Part shown: one piece after another, positions 17,456-26,510 of the stretch
How the letters are laid out: each line of letters begins with the position of its first letter
Numbering within the stretch: position 1 is the first letter of the stretch
Source: Acinetobacter vivianii
GTDB taxonomy: Bacteria; Pseudomonadota; Gammaproteobacteria; Pseudomonadales; Moraxellaceae
Length of the DNA: 54,411 nucleotides
Direction of reading: 5' to 3'
NCBI RefSeq assembly: GCF_014635885.1
Contig: NZ_BMDR01000014.1
Location: 237-54,647 of the forward strand
Position numbers and translations under genes: made by a program
Notes under the pieces: generated by a model
The model's input: only the letters and a program-made list of their open reading frames with translations
Database searches by the model: none
Told to the model about the DNA's origin: nothing

Positions 17456-17794
17456 ATGAAATCATCTTATTTAAAATCAAGCTTATACACATTCGCAACA
17501 ACAGCAATATTATTGTGTTCAAGCCAGAACCATGCACAGCAATATTATAAATGGATGGATGCCAATGGCTCGACCCATTACACCACAACACCGCCACCGA
17601 AAGGTGCCAAAAGACTGGATAAAGTTTCAACTTATGGCAGCAGTCATCAAGTGAAACAAAATCCTTCTCAGCAGGATAATGCAACGACTAACCCGAATAC
17701 TGCATCCCCAGTACCTCAAGTTGAACCTCAAGTGCCAGCAAATACTGTCAAACCACAAACTCCACCTGCAAACACACCACAATCTGTTCATTAA
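17456..17794 (+). CDS. DUF4124-domain periplasmic protein
   Basis: A 112-residue exported protein. The ATG at 17456 is preferred over an in-frame TTG at 17441 because GGGGAG, a strong ribosome binding site, lies between them. A signal peptide covers about residues 1-27, ending near NHAQQ. The DUF4124 motif YYKWMDANGSTHYTTTPP follows directly, a small beta-rich domain of unknown role widespread in proteobacterial envelope proteins. The tail is a low-complexity Pro/Gln/Thr/Asn region, likely disordered. It precedes leuS by 142 bp on the same strand but shares no obvious function with it. Confidence 0.85.
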   Translation: MKSSYLKSSLYTFATTAILLCSSQNHAQQYYKWMDANGSTHYTTTPPPKGAKRLDKVSTYGSSHQVKQNPSQQDNATTNPNTASPVPQVEPQVPANTVKPQTPPANTPQSVH

Positions 17795-17805
17795 ACCGTG
17801 TACTG

Positions 17806-17843
17806 ATCTGCAAGCGACTTTTAAGACAGGTGAGCTTGCAGAT
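17806..17843. repeat. Inverted repeat between the DUF4124 gene and leuS
   Basis: ATCTGCAAGC (17806-17815) and GCTTGCAGAT (17834-17843) are perfect 10-bp arms with an 18-base loop. No T run follows, so it is not a classical terminator. It may be a weak transcript end or part of the leuS leader. Confidence 0.4.
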
Positions 17844-17936
17844 AAAATCCCGATCTAAAAACTGACATTTCCTACAATTTTGCGCTATGCTGTGCAGCAA
17901 TCTTAACTTTACTTTTTTGTTGTATCGCATATCCCT

Positions 17937-20576
17937 ATGACGACTTCTCACATTGACTCCGAATATCAAGCAAGTGCCATTGAGCCTCAAGTTCAACAAG
18001 ACTGGGACAATCGCAAAGTTTTTAAAGTTGCAGACACTGTAGAGGGTAAACATCGCTATATCCTGTCGATGTTCCCTTACCCAAGTGGCAAGCTGCACAT
18101 GGGGCATGTGCGTAACTATACAATTGGCGACGTCATCAGCCGCTTTTATCGTTTAAAAGGCGAGACAGTCCTACAGCCAATGGGTTGGGATGCTTTCGGT
18201 TTACCTGCTGAAAATGCAGCGATTGCGCATCAGGTTGCACCTGCCAAATGGACATTTGAAAACATCGCTTATATGCGTGACCAATTAAAAAAATTGGGCT
18301 TGTCTGTCGATTGGGATCGTGAATTTGCAACCTGTACACCAGAGTATTATCACTGGGAACAATGGTTATTCGTACAGCTTTATAAAAAAGGCTTGATCTA
18401 TCGTAAGCTTTCAACAGTGAACTGGGATCCTGTAGACCAGACTGTTTTAGCCAATGAACAAGTTGAAAATGGTCGTGGCTGGCGTTCAGGTGCATTGGTC
18501 GAAAAACGTGATATTCCAATGTACTACTTCCGCATCACGGACTATGCACAAGAATTATTAGATGACCTAGATACCTTGCAAGATGGCTGGCCTCAACAAG
18601 TGTTGACCATGCAACGTAACTGGATCGGTCGTTCAACAGGCATGGAAATCACCTTCCCTTCTGCCAATCCTGCAATCTATGCTGACGGCTTAACGGTTTA
18701 TACAACGCGTGCTGACACACTTATGGGTGTGACATACGTTGCGGTTGCAGCAGAACACCCGCTAGCGCTTAAAGCTGCTGCCCTCCAATCAGAAGCAGGC
18801 AACCCTGAATTGGCTGCATTTATTGAAGAATGCCGCATGGGTTCGGTAGCAGAAGCGGATTTAGCCACTGCTGAAAAGAAAGGCATGGCAACAGGTTTGT
18901 TCGTAAAACACCCTGTAACGGGTGAAGAGCTTCCAGTCTGGATCGCAAACTACGTATTAATGTCTTATGGTTCTGGCGCTGTAATGGCGGTTCCAGCACA
19001 TGATGAACGTGACTTTGAATTTGCAAATAAGTTCAATTTGCCAATCAAGCAAGTGATTGATGCCAAAGGTGCTGACGATGCAGATTATTCTGCAACTGAA
19101 TGGCAAGAATGGTATGGCTCGAAAGAAGGTAAATTGGTCAATTCTGGTGAGTTTGACGGTTTAGCATTCCAAGCTGCTTTCGATGCATTCCTCGCAAAAT
19201 TAGAACCACAAGCTTTGGCAAACGCTAAAGTTCAATTCCGTTTACGTGACTGGGGTGTCTCTCGTCAACGTTACTGGGGTTGTCCAATCCCGATGATCAA
19301 CTGTAACAGTTGTGGTCAGGTGCCAGTTCCAGAAGATCAATTACCAGTGGTATTACCGACAGATGTCGTTCCAGATGGTTCTGGCAACCCATTGAATAAA
19401 ATGCCTGAGTTCTATGAAACCAAATGTCCAAGCTGTGGCAGCGATGCACGTCGTGAAACAGATACATTGGATACTTTCGTAGAATCATCTTGGTACTATG
19501 CACGCTATGCATCTCCAGACTTTACTGGCGGTATGGTCAAACCTGAAGCTGCACAAAACTGGCTTCCTGTGAACCAATATATCGGTGGTGTAGAGCACGC
19601 AATTCTACACTTACTTTATGCACGTTTCTTCCATAAATTGATGCGTGATGAAGGCGTAGTACAAGGTAACGAACCATTTACTAACTTGTTAACACAAGGC
19701 ATGGTTTTGGCCGACACCTTCTACCGTGAAGCTGAGAATGGCAAGAAAACCTGGTTCAACCCTGCTGACATCGAATTAGAACGTGACGAAAAAGGTCGTA
19801 TCCTGTCTGCAAAATATTCAGGTGATGGTCAGGAAGTTGTGATCGGCGGACAAGAAAAAATGTCTAAGTCGAAAAACAATGGTATTGATCCACAAGCGAT
19901 TATTGATCAATACGGGGCAGATACAGCACGTGTCTTCATGATGTTTGCTGCACCGCCAGATCAATCATTGGAATGGTCAGATGCAGGTGTAGAAGGCGCA
20001 AACCGTTTCTTGAAACGTGTATGGCGTTTAGCGGCAGGCTTCCTTGAAAAAGGCAATCAAGCGACTGCGATTGATACCGCAAATCTTTCTAAAGATGCGC
20101 AAGATTTACGTCGTAAAACGCATGAAACCATTCAGAAAGTGGGTGATGACATCGAGCGTCGTCATGCCTTCAACACCGCCATTGCAGCATTGATGGAATT
20201 ACTCAATGCCAGCAACAAGTTTGAAGCAAAAGATGATAATGATGCGGCTGTCGCACGTGAAGCGATCACAACGCTTCTTACCTTGCTTGCACCATTTGCA
20301 CCACATTTAAGTCAAACTTTATTGACTCAGTTTGGTCTGGAACTCACCACAGTTGAATTCCCGCAAGTCGATGAGTCTGCATTAACACGTAATACACAAA
20401 CGATTGTTGTACAAGTGAATGGTAAACTTCGTGGTAAGTTAGACGTCGCAGTTGATATGTCTAAAGATGACTTATTGGCTCTGGCAAAAGCTTTACCAGA
20501 AGTTCAACAATTCTTGACTGGCCCGACCAAGAAAGAAATTGTGGTACCAAATAAACTCGTTAATTTAGTTGTTTGA
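17937..20576 (+). CDS. leuS: Leucyl-tRNA synthetase
   Basis: A class I aminoacyl-tRNA synthetase of 879 residues that charges tRNA-Leu in the cytoplasm. The HIGH-type motif appears as PYPSGKLHMGHVRNY near residue 45. The CP1 editing domain spans roughly 220-420, with YTTRADTLMGVTYVAVAAEHP and GTGAVMAVPAHDERD-type sequence (here GSGAVMAVPAHDERDF). Zinc-type Cys pairs occur at NCNSCG and TKCPSCGS, and the KMSKS loop is EKMSKSKNNG near residue 640. The anticodon-binding and C-terminal domains are complete. It leads a plausible cluster with lptE and holA, an order common in gammaproteobacteria. Confidence 0.99.
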   Translation: MTTSHIDSEYQASAIEPQVQQDWDNRKVFKVADTVEGKHRYILSMFPYPSGKLHMGHVRNYTIGDVISRFYRLKGETVLQPMGWDAFGLPAENAAIAHQVAPAKWTFENIAYMRDQLKKLGLSVDWDREFATCTPEYYHWEQWLFVQLYKKGLIYRKLSTVNWDPVDQTVLANEQVENGRGWRSGALVEKRDIPMYYFRITDYAQELLDDLDTLQDGWPQQVLTMQRNWIGRSTGMEITFPSANPAIYADGLTVYTTRADTLMGVTYVAVAAEHPLALKAAALQSEAGNPELAAFIEECRMGSVAEADLATAEKKGMATGLFVKHPVTGEELPVWIANYVLMSYGSGAVMAVPAHDERDFEFANKFNLPIKQVIDAKGADDADYSATEWQEWYGSKEGKLVNSGEFDGLAFQAAFDAFLAKLEPQALANAKVQFRLRDWGVSRQRYWGCPIPMINCNSCGQVPVPEDQLPVVLPTDVVPDGSGNPLNKMPEFYETKCPSCGSDARRETDTLDTFVESSWYYARYASPDFTGGMVKPEAAQNWLPVNQYIGGVEHAILHLLYARFFHKLMRDEGVVQGNEPFTNLLTQGMVLADTFYREAENGKKTWFNPADIELERDEKGRILSAKYSGDGQEVVIGGQEKMSKSKNNGIDPQAIIDQYGADTARVFMMFAAPPDQSLEWSDAGVEGANRFLKRVWRLAAGFLEKGNQATAIDTANLSKDAQDLRRKTHETIQKVGDDIERRHAFNTAIAALMELLNASNKFEAKDDNDAAVAREAITTLLTLLAPFAPHLSQTLLTQFGLELTTVEFPQVDESALTRNTQTIVVQVNGKLRGKLDVAVDMSKDDLLALAKALPEVQQFLTGPTKKEIVVPNKLVNLVV

Positions 20577-20587
20577 TAGTCCCTTTC

Positions 20588-20657
20588 AACCTCTCTTTCA
20601 CTAAAAAAGAGAGGTTCCCTCAATTGAACAAAGAGGGCTTGGGGAAGATGAATAAAT
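20588..20657. repeat. REP-like palindromic element between leuS and lptE
   Basis: AACCTCTCTTT (20588-20598) and AAAGAGAGGTT (20606-20616) form an 11-bp hairpin. A second part follows with ACAAAGAGGGCTTGGGGAAGA, matching the right half of the element at 14669-14729. It may also weaken read-through from leuS, though no T run follows. Confidence 0.55.
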
Positions 20658-20669
20658 AGAGGAATAAAT

Positions 20670-21179
20670 ATGCACTTAGCGCAACGTGCAGCTGCTATCG
20701 TTCTCACTTTAGGCCTAAGTGCAGGCTTAGTCGGCTGCGGCTTTCATTTGAAAGGAAGTAACCCAACAGCAGCACCATTGGTGTATAACAAGCTGTCTTT
20801 AGCCTTGCCTAGCAACACGGGCGAGCTTGAAAACCGACTCAGCATTTACCTCAGCGCAACGGGCGTACAACTCAGCAATGCCAATGATGCCTATGTCCTT
20901 CGCATTCTGGATTACACCCCTCGCCGTCAGCTCCTCAACGGTAAATTAACCGAAGTATTATTACGCTTAACCGTGACGTTCCAGATCGAAGATCGTCAAG
21001 GCCGCAAAATTACTGAACCGCGTACACTTACCGCTTCTCGTACTTACCAATACGATGTGGCAACGGTAAACACCGATAACCAGCAAGAAGCGTATCTGAA
21101 CCGTATTGTGATTGATGATGTGGCACAACAGATCACACGTCAAATTGCTGCCAACCGTTTACCTAAAGCTCAGCCATAA
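20670..21179 (+). CDS. lptE: LPS-assembly lipoprotein LptE
   Basis: A 169-residue outer-membrane lipoprotein that plugs the LptD barrel and helps place lipopolysaccharide or lipooligosaccharide on the cell surface. The signal peptide ends in lipobox LVGC at about residue 23, followed by GFHLKGSNP, the characteristic LptE start. The rest is a single alpha/beta domain. GAGGAATAAAT precedes the ATG. It lies between leuS and holA, the conserved position for lptE (rlpB) in E. coli and relatives, which supports the call despite weak sequence conservation in this family. Confidence 0.95.
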   Translation: MHLAQRAAAIVLTLGLSAGLVGCGFHLKGSNPTAAPLVYNKLSLALPSNTGELENRLSIYLSATGVQLSNANDAYVLRILDYTPRRQLLNGKLTEVLLRLTVTFQIEDRQGRKITEPRTLTASRTYQYDVATVNTDNQQEAYLNRIVIDDVAQQITRQIAANRLPKAQP

Positions 21180-21188
21180 TCACGTATT

Positions 21189-22184
21189 ATGAAACTGGAT
21201 TATGTTCAAGCCTTAAAACGTGTCAATGAAGCTCGTGGTGCATGGATCATGCATGGACAAGAGCCTCTGCTTGAACAAAACTTGCTTGATGCATTTCGTA
21301 AAAGCTGGCAACAACAAGAAGTTGAACGCCAGCGCTACGATATTAGTAGCGTAAATGACTGGAAAAATGTCTTTAATGCGCTGAATAGCCTGTCCTTGTT
21401 TTCTCAACAACTTGCGATTGAAGTACATGGCAATATCAAGCCTGATGCCAATGGCTTGAAACAACTCAAAAGTTATATTCAACATAATGAACATAACCTG
21501 CTATTGATCGTTCTGCCGAAACAAGACAGTAGCAGTTTAAAGTCAGCTTTTTTTCAGGTGGTTGAAGCCAACGGCGTGGTTGTGCCACTTACCGCAACCT
21601 ATCCGCAAGATCGACAGCGTATCCTCGCTATCGAAGCAGAAAAGTTAAATATCCAGCTCAATAATGATGCCTGGCAATGGCTCATGCAGCATCATGAACA
21701 TAACTTGCTGGCTGCCAAAAACAGCTTGATGCGAGTCGCAGATACGTTCCCAGACATTCAACAGATTCAGATTGAACAGCTTTATGCCTGCTTACAAGAT
21801 CAGTCCCGCTATACCACTTATGATTTAAGTGATGCGGTACTTACAGGAAATCTGGCCCAATCCGTGAAGATTTATCAGTACCTGATTGCTGCGGGTGAAC
21901 CTGACAGCCTGATTTTGTGGACACTGAGCAAAGAAATGCGTTTATTGATGCAATTGTTTGAGCAACCACACAATGCGATTCAGCTCGGCATCTGGAAAAC
22001 CAAAGTTTCGCAATATCAACAGGCCTTACGCCGCTTGAATCCAAGACAGTTCTTAAACTGGCCTGATTTATTATTGCGAATTGATGCGTCGATTAAAGGT
22101 ATGTCGAAAGAGAATGCTGAACATTTGATGTTACAGGCGTTGAGTGAATTGTGTGGAACCACGCTATTTGCCCAACCCGCTTAA
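21189..22184 (+). CDS. holA: DNA polymerase III delta subunit
   Basis: A 331-residue subunit of the clamp-loader complex that opens the beta sliding clamp during replication. The N terminus carries GAWIMHGQEPLLEQNLLDAFR, matching the usual delta opening with its degenerate nucleotide-binding fold; LYACLQDQSRYTTYDLSDAVL, near residue 205, is the typical domain II motif. The C-terminal collar domain ends at QALSELCGTTLFAQPA. It starts 9 bp after lptE, so the pair is very likely co-transcribed. Confidence 0.95.
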   Translation: MKLDYVQALKRVNEARGAWIMHGQEPLLEQNLLDAFRKSWQQQEVERQRYDISSVNDWKNVFNALNSLSLFSQQLAIEVHGNIKPDANGLKQLKSYIQHNEHNLLLIVLPKQDSSSLKSAFFQVVEANGVVVPLTATYPQDRQRILAIEAEKLNIQLNNDAWQWLMQHHEHNLLAAKNSLMRVADTFPDIQQIQIEQLYACLQDQSRYTTYDLSDAVLTGNLAQSVKIYQYLIAAGEPDSLILWTLSKEMRLLMQLFEQPHNAIQLGIWKTKVSQYQQALRRLNPRQFLNWPDLLLRIDASIKGMSKENAEHLMLQALSELCGTTLFAQPA

Positions 22185-22226
22185 AACCAGATAATTCATC
22201 TCATCATAATCACAACAGGCATTTAC

Positions 22227-23057
22227 ATGTCTTTCCATCTAGATCCCCATCAAACTGAACAAATAAAAAATCTGTTTAAATCAGCAGATAGCCTGATCAT
22301 CAGCGCTGGTGCAGGCATGGGTGTCGATTCAGGTCTACCCGACTTTCGCGGTAATCAGGGCATGTGGCAAGCGTATCCTGAACTCGGCAAACAGCGCCTT
22401 GATTTTACCGAAATCGCAAATCCAGCCGCATTTAAGCAACAACCAGATCTGGCTTGGGGATTTTATGGACATCGCTTGGCATTGTATCGGCAGACTATTC
22501 CACATACTGGATTTCATGCACTAAGGCAATTAGCTGAACGCTTGAAACTGCCCTATTTTGTATTTACGTCCAATGTAGATGGACAATTTCAAAAAGCAGG
22601 CTTTGATCCACAATACATTTATGAATGTCATGGTTCTATTCACCATCTACAATGTCTTACAGCCTGTGAATCCGATATCTGGCCAGCAGATGAATTAACA
22701 CCAGAAATTGATCATCAGCATTGCCAATGGCAAGGACAACTTCCACGATGTCCTCACTGCGGCAATCTTGCTCGCCCAAATATCTTGATGTTTGATGATT
22801 ATACGTGGCTCAGTCAGCGTCAAAAACAACAGATGCATCGTCTCACTACTTTTTTAGAAGACCATCATCAGCCTGTTGTCATCGAATTGGGTGCAGGTAC
22901 GGCGATACCAACCGTGCGTTATTTTAGCGAGCGTTTTGCCCCTAATCTGATTCGAATTAACCCGCGAGAATTTGCACTTCCATCAAAAGGTGGCATTGCC
23001 CTTCCCACCTGTGCTGAACAAGGCGCACGCAGTATTTATCAGATTTTTATAGAATAA
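22227..23057 (+). CDS. Sir2-family NAD-dependent protein deacylase
   Basis: A 276-residue sirtuin-type enzyme that removes acyl groups from lysines using NAD. The NAD-binding motif GAGMGVDSGLPDFRG is near residue 28; TSNVDGQFQKAGF and the catalytic His in ECHGSIHHLQC lie near 115-145. Cys residues at LQCLTAC and PRCPHCGN suit the structural zinc site. A late segment, VIELGAGTAIPTVR, occupies the place of the usual sirtuin GTS motif and is divergent. It is longer than CobB and may belong to a less-studied branch. It follows holA by 42 bp and could be co-transcribed. Confidence 0.9.
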   Translation: MSFHLDPHQTEQIKNLFKSADSLIISAGAGMGVDSGLPDFRGNQGMWQAYPELGKQRLDFTEIANPAAFKQQPDLAWGFYGHRLALYRQTIPHTGFHALRQLAERLKLPYFVFTSNVDGQFQKAGFDPQYIYECHGSIHHLQCLTACESDIWPADELTPEIDHQHCQWQGQLPRCPHCGNLARPNILMFDDYTWLSQRQKQQMHRLTTFLEDHHQPVVIELGAGTAIPTVRYFSERFAPNLIRINPREFALPSKGGIALPTCAEQGARSIYQIFIE

Positions 23058-23072
23058 CTGAGCAGGAAAATA

Positions 23073-23091
23073 GAAAATAATTCTCATTCTA
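23073..23091. promoter_or_regulatory. Weak Fur-box-like sequence upstream of macA
   Basis: GAAAATAATTCTCATTCTA agrees with the 19-bp Fur consensus at about 13 of 19 positions by eye. It lies 75 bp before the macA start. In AT-rich DNA such matches arise by chance, so this is only a suggestion. Confidence 0.25.
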
Positions 23092-23165
23092 GATTAAAAA
23101 TATTCACGCTTTATCCTTATTTCAATTTTATACTACGTTCAGTTTCTCACTTTTGACCTGCTGCC

Positions 23166-24506
23166 ATGCCAAAAACAACCACTAAAAAAATCCAACCTCG
23201 CAAACTCATCATGATTGCTCTCGGTGTGCTTATCATCGCAGCGCTCGGATGGATGTTCTTTAAGCCTAAAGCCCAAGCACCGCAATATATCAGTGCTGAA
23301 GTTTCTCGCGGAGATATTGAAGACTCGGTATTGGCAACAGGTGTACTGGAAGCCACCAAAATGGTGAGTGTGGGTGCGCAGGTATCAGGTCAGGTGAAAA
23401 AGATGTATGTTCAGTTGGGTGACCAGGTTAAACAAGGTCAACTGATTGCACAGATTGATTCGATTCGTCAGGAAAACGAAAAGAAAACGGCCGATGCCAA
23501 TATTAAAAACCAACAGGCGCAATTGGCAGTACAGCAAGCCAATCTAGCCAAAGTCGAAGCTGAATATAAGCGTCAGCAGGCCATGTACAGCCAAGATGCA
23601 ACCTCTCGTGCTGAACTGGAAGCGGCTTTGGCAAACTTTAAAACGGCGCAAGCTCAAATTGCATCGATCAATGCACAGATTGAACAATCTCGCTTAACGC
23701 TTGCAACAGCTAAAGAAGATTTAGGCTACACCCGTATTGTTGCGCCAATGGACGGTACCATCGTCGCAATCGTGACCGAAGAAGGCCAGACTGTAAACGC
23801 CAATCAAACAGCACCAACCATTGTGAAACTGGCAAAGCTCGATACCATGACCATCAAGGCACAGATTTCTGAAGCCGATGTCATGAAGGTGGAAAAAGGC
23901 CAAACCGTTTATTTCACTACTCTAGGTAACAGCGACAAGAAACATTACGCGAAATTGCGTCAGGTTGAACCTGCGCCAAACTCAATCAATACCGAAACCA
24001 CCAGCAGTAACAGTTCATCGACGTCGAATGCAGCGGTGTACTACAACGCATTATTTGATGTCCCGAATGAAGATGGCAAACTTCGTATTGATATGACGGC
24101 ACAGGTTTACATCGTACTTGCTGATGCCAAAAATGCATTAACCATTCCAGCAGCAGCAATCCAGACTCAACGCGGTAATCGTAGTGCCAAGGGCGGTCAA
24201 GGTAATCGATCAGCAGAACAAGCGAAAAAATCGGATAGTGACAAAGCGCAACGTCCAAAACGTCTAGAGCTGAGTGAAGAAGAAAAAGCGCTTGTTGCAC
24301 AAGGTAAAGCCTCTACAGGTATGGTACGTGTCTTACAGGCTGATGGTTCAGCACAACCACAACCTGTATTAATTGGTTTAAACAACCGTGTTACTGCACA
24401 AGTACTTAAAGGCTTGAAACAAGGTGATCAAGTGGTGATTGCCGATGCCTCTGACAGCTCAAATGAAGCTGCAAAACGTAGCAACCAACGTGCAATGAGA
24501 ATGTAA
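23166..24506 (+). CDS. macA: MacA-type periplasmic adaptor subunit
   Basis: A 446-residue membrane-fusion protein bridging MacB and the outer-membrane channel. After a short basic N terminus, residues about 14-32 form the membrane anchor. The split lipoyl motif (VSVGAQVSGQVKKMYVQLGD), a coiled-coil hairpin rich in Q, A and K (about 95-180), and a beta-barrel domain (GYTRIVAPMDGTIVAIVTEE) follow in the standard order. A Lys/Ser/Arg-rich insertion around residues 335-375 is longer than in E. coli MacA. The gene is followed one base later by macB, so translation is probably coupled. Substrates in this family include macrolides, lipopeptides and other exported molecules; the one here is unknown. 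Confidence 0.94.
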   Translation: MPKTTTKKIQPRKLIMIALGVLIIAALGWMFFKPKAQAPQYISAEVSRGDIEDSVLATGVLEATKMVSVGAQVSGQVKKMYVQLGDQVKQGQLIAQIDSIRQENEKKTADANIKNQQAQLAVQQANLAKVEAEYKRQQAMYSQDATSRAELEAALANFKTAQAQIASINAQIEQSRLTLATAKEDLGYTRIVAPMDGTIVAIVTEEGQTVNANQTAPTIVKLAKLDTMTIKAQISEADVMKVEKGQTVYFTTLGNSDKKHYAKLRQVEPAPNSINTETTSSNSSSTSNAAVYYNALFDVPNEDGKLRIDMTAQVYIVLADAKNALTIPAAAIQTQRGNRSAKGGQGNRSAEQAKKSDSDKAQRPKRLELSEEEKALVAQGKASTGMVRVLQADGSAQPQPVLIGLNNRVTAQVLKGLKQGDQVVIADASDSSNEAAKRSNQRAMRM

Positions 24507-24507
24507 T

Positions 24508-26499
24508 ATGACTCAACATCAAACACATTCATCACAGCCATTGCTTGAGGTCAGTAACCTCACCCGTGAGTTTCCTGCGGGAGAAGGTACTGTCCAGATC
24601 CTGAAAGGAATCGACCTCAAGATTTATGCGGGTGAACTGGTTGCGATCGTCGGGCAGTCTGGTTCTGGTAAGTCAACCCTGATGAATATTCTGGGCTGTC
24701 TCGACAAACCTACTGCGGGCAGCTATCAGGTCAATGGTCGTGAAACACGTCAGCTAGAGCCTGATGAACTGGCCCAATTACGCCGTGAATATTTTGGTTT
24801 TATTTTCCAGCGCTATCATTTACTTGGGGATTTAAGTGCCTCAGGTAACGTTGAAGTTCCTGCGATTTATGCGGGTGTCGACAGTCATCTACGTCAGGAA
24901 CGTTCTGCTAAATTATTATCAGAACTCGGACTGGAAGAACGTTTACATCATCGCCCAAGCCAGCTTTCAGGTGGTCAGCAACAACGTGTATCCATCGCCC
25001 GTGCCTTAATGAACGGTGGTGATGTCATCCTTGCCGATGAACCGACAGGTGCACTAGATAAGAATAGTGGTATTGAAGTGATGCGCATTTTGCGTGAGCT
25101 GAATGCCAAAGGCCATACCATTATTCTGGTCACACACGATCTGAATGTTGCGAAAAATGCGACCCGTATTATCGAAATCAGTGACGGTAATATTATTTCA
25201 GACCGTGCCAATGTGCCTGAAAATGAAGATCATGATTTAGAACATCAAACGCTGCAACGGACTCCACAGAAAAAAACCTCCGCTTGGCGTTCTTTCTTTG
25301 ATCGCCTTGGTGAAGCATTCCGTATGGCCTTGCTAGCGATGAATGCGCATCGAATGCGAACCTTCCTGACCATGCTCGGAATCATTATCGGGATCGCCTC
25401 AGTGGTCTCGGTCGTGGCGCTGGGGAATGGTTCACAAAAGCAGATTCTGGAAAATATCAGTAGTCTGGGAACCAATACCATTACCGTCTATCAAGGGCGT
25501 GGTTTTGGTGATAACTCACGTACCTCACAAGCCAAGACGCTGATCCCTGCTGATGCCGAAGCATTGGCAGAACAGCCTTATGTGGATGGGGTCAGTCCTT
25601 CAGCCAATACCAGTCTTACGCTGCGTTATAAAGATACTGAAGCCGCAGCGACTGTAAATGGCGTCAGCTCAGATTTCTTCTATGTGCGCGGTATGACCTT
25701 TAAGTCAGGCCAGCCTTTTGATAAGGCCAGTGTGACTCAACGTGCCCAAGATGTGGTGATTGATACCAACACAGAAAAGACCTTCTTTGCTGATGGTACC
25801 AATCCTGTCGGTCAGGTGCTGTTATTAGGTAGTGTGCCGAGCCGTATTATTGGTGTGATTGATGCACAGCAAGGCTTTATGGGAAGTTCTGACAGCCTGA
25901 ATGTTTATCTGCCCTACTCAACCGTGATGAGCCGTATGTTGGGTCAGTCCAATGTTCGCAGCATCATTGTGCGTATTAAAGACGAATATCCAAGTAGTGC
26001 TGCTGAAAATGCGATTCTGACCTTATTGGAACAGCGTCACGGCGCACAGGATGTATTTACCCAGAACTCTGACAGTATTCGTGAAACCATTCAACAGACT
26101 ACGGCCACCATGACCTTGCTGATTTCTGCAATTGCCGTGATTTCGCTCGTGGTTGGCGGGATTGGGGTAATGAATATTATGCTGGTTTCTGTGACCGAAC
26201 GTACTCAGGAAATTGGGGTGCGTATGGCAGTGGGCGCTCGTCAAAGTGATATTTTGCAGCAATTCCTGATCGAGGCCATTCTGGTCTGTTTATTGGGTGG
26301 TGTGCTGGGCGTGCTGCTGTCTTTAGGGATTGGGCAGATTATTGGTCACTTCGCCAAAGGTGTGATTGAAATGAGTTATTCAACCACCTCGATTGTGGCA
26401 GCTTTTGTCTGCTCAAGTCTGATTGGTATTGTATTTGGCTTCTTGCCAGCAAGAAATGCGGCACAACTCGACCCAGTTGCTGCTTTAGCGAGAGAGTAA
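24508..26499 (+). CDS. macB: MacB-type ABC export permease/ATPase
   Basis: A 663-residue fusion of an ABC ATPase and a four-helix permease. The N-terminal ATPase has Walker A GQSGSGKST near residue 50, signature LSGGQQQR near 155 and Walker B VILADEPTGAL near 175. The first transmembrane helix follows at about residues 285-310 (MLGIIIGIASVVSVVALGNG), then a large periplasmic domain, and three helices in the last 130 residues with the FtsX-like motif MLVSVTERTQEIGVRMAVGA. MacB uses a mechanotransmission cycle to push periplasmic substrates through the outer-membrane partner. It is co-transcribed with macA and the channel gene at 26511. Confidence 0.96.
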   Translation: MTQHQTHSSQPLLEVSNLTREFPAGEGTVQILKGIDLKIYAGELVAIVGQSGSGKSTLMNILGCLDKPTAGSYQVNGRETRQLEPDELAQLRREYFGFIFQRYHLLGDLSASGNVEVPAIYAGVDSHLRQERSAKLLSELGLEERLHHRPSQLSGGQQQRVSIARALMNGGDVILADEPTGALDKNSGIEVMRILRELNAKGHTIILVTHDLNVAKNATRIIEISDGNIISDRANVPENEDHDLEHQTLQRTPQKKTSAWRSFFDRLGEAFRMALLAMNAHRMRTFLTMLGIIIGIASVVSVVALGNGSQKQILENISSLGTNTITVYQGRGFGDNSRTSQAKTLIPADAEALAEQPYVDGVSPSANTSLTLRYKDTEAAATVNGVSSDFFYVRGMTFKSGQPFDKASVTQRAQDVVIDTNTEKTFFADGTNPVGQVLLLGSVPSRIIGVIDAQQGFMGSSDSLNVYLPYSTVMSRMLGQSNVRSIIVRIKDEYPSSAAENAILTLLEQRHGAQDVFTQNSDSIRETIQQTTATMTLLISAIAVISLVVGGIGVMNIMLVSVTERTQEIGVRMAVGARQSDILQQFLIEAILVCLLGGVLGVLLSLGIGQIIGHFAKGVIEMSYSTTSIVAAFVCSSLIGIVFGFLPARNAAQLDPVAALARE

Positions 26500-26510
26500 G
26501 GAATTTGAGT

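Noticed and set aside
23986..24300. Minus-strand frame within macA
   Set aside because: It is opposite the low-complexity insertion and coiled-coil coding of macA and has no start signal or domain.
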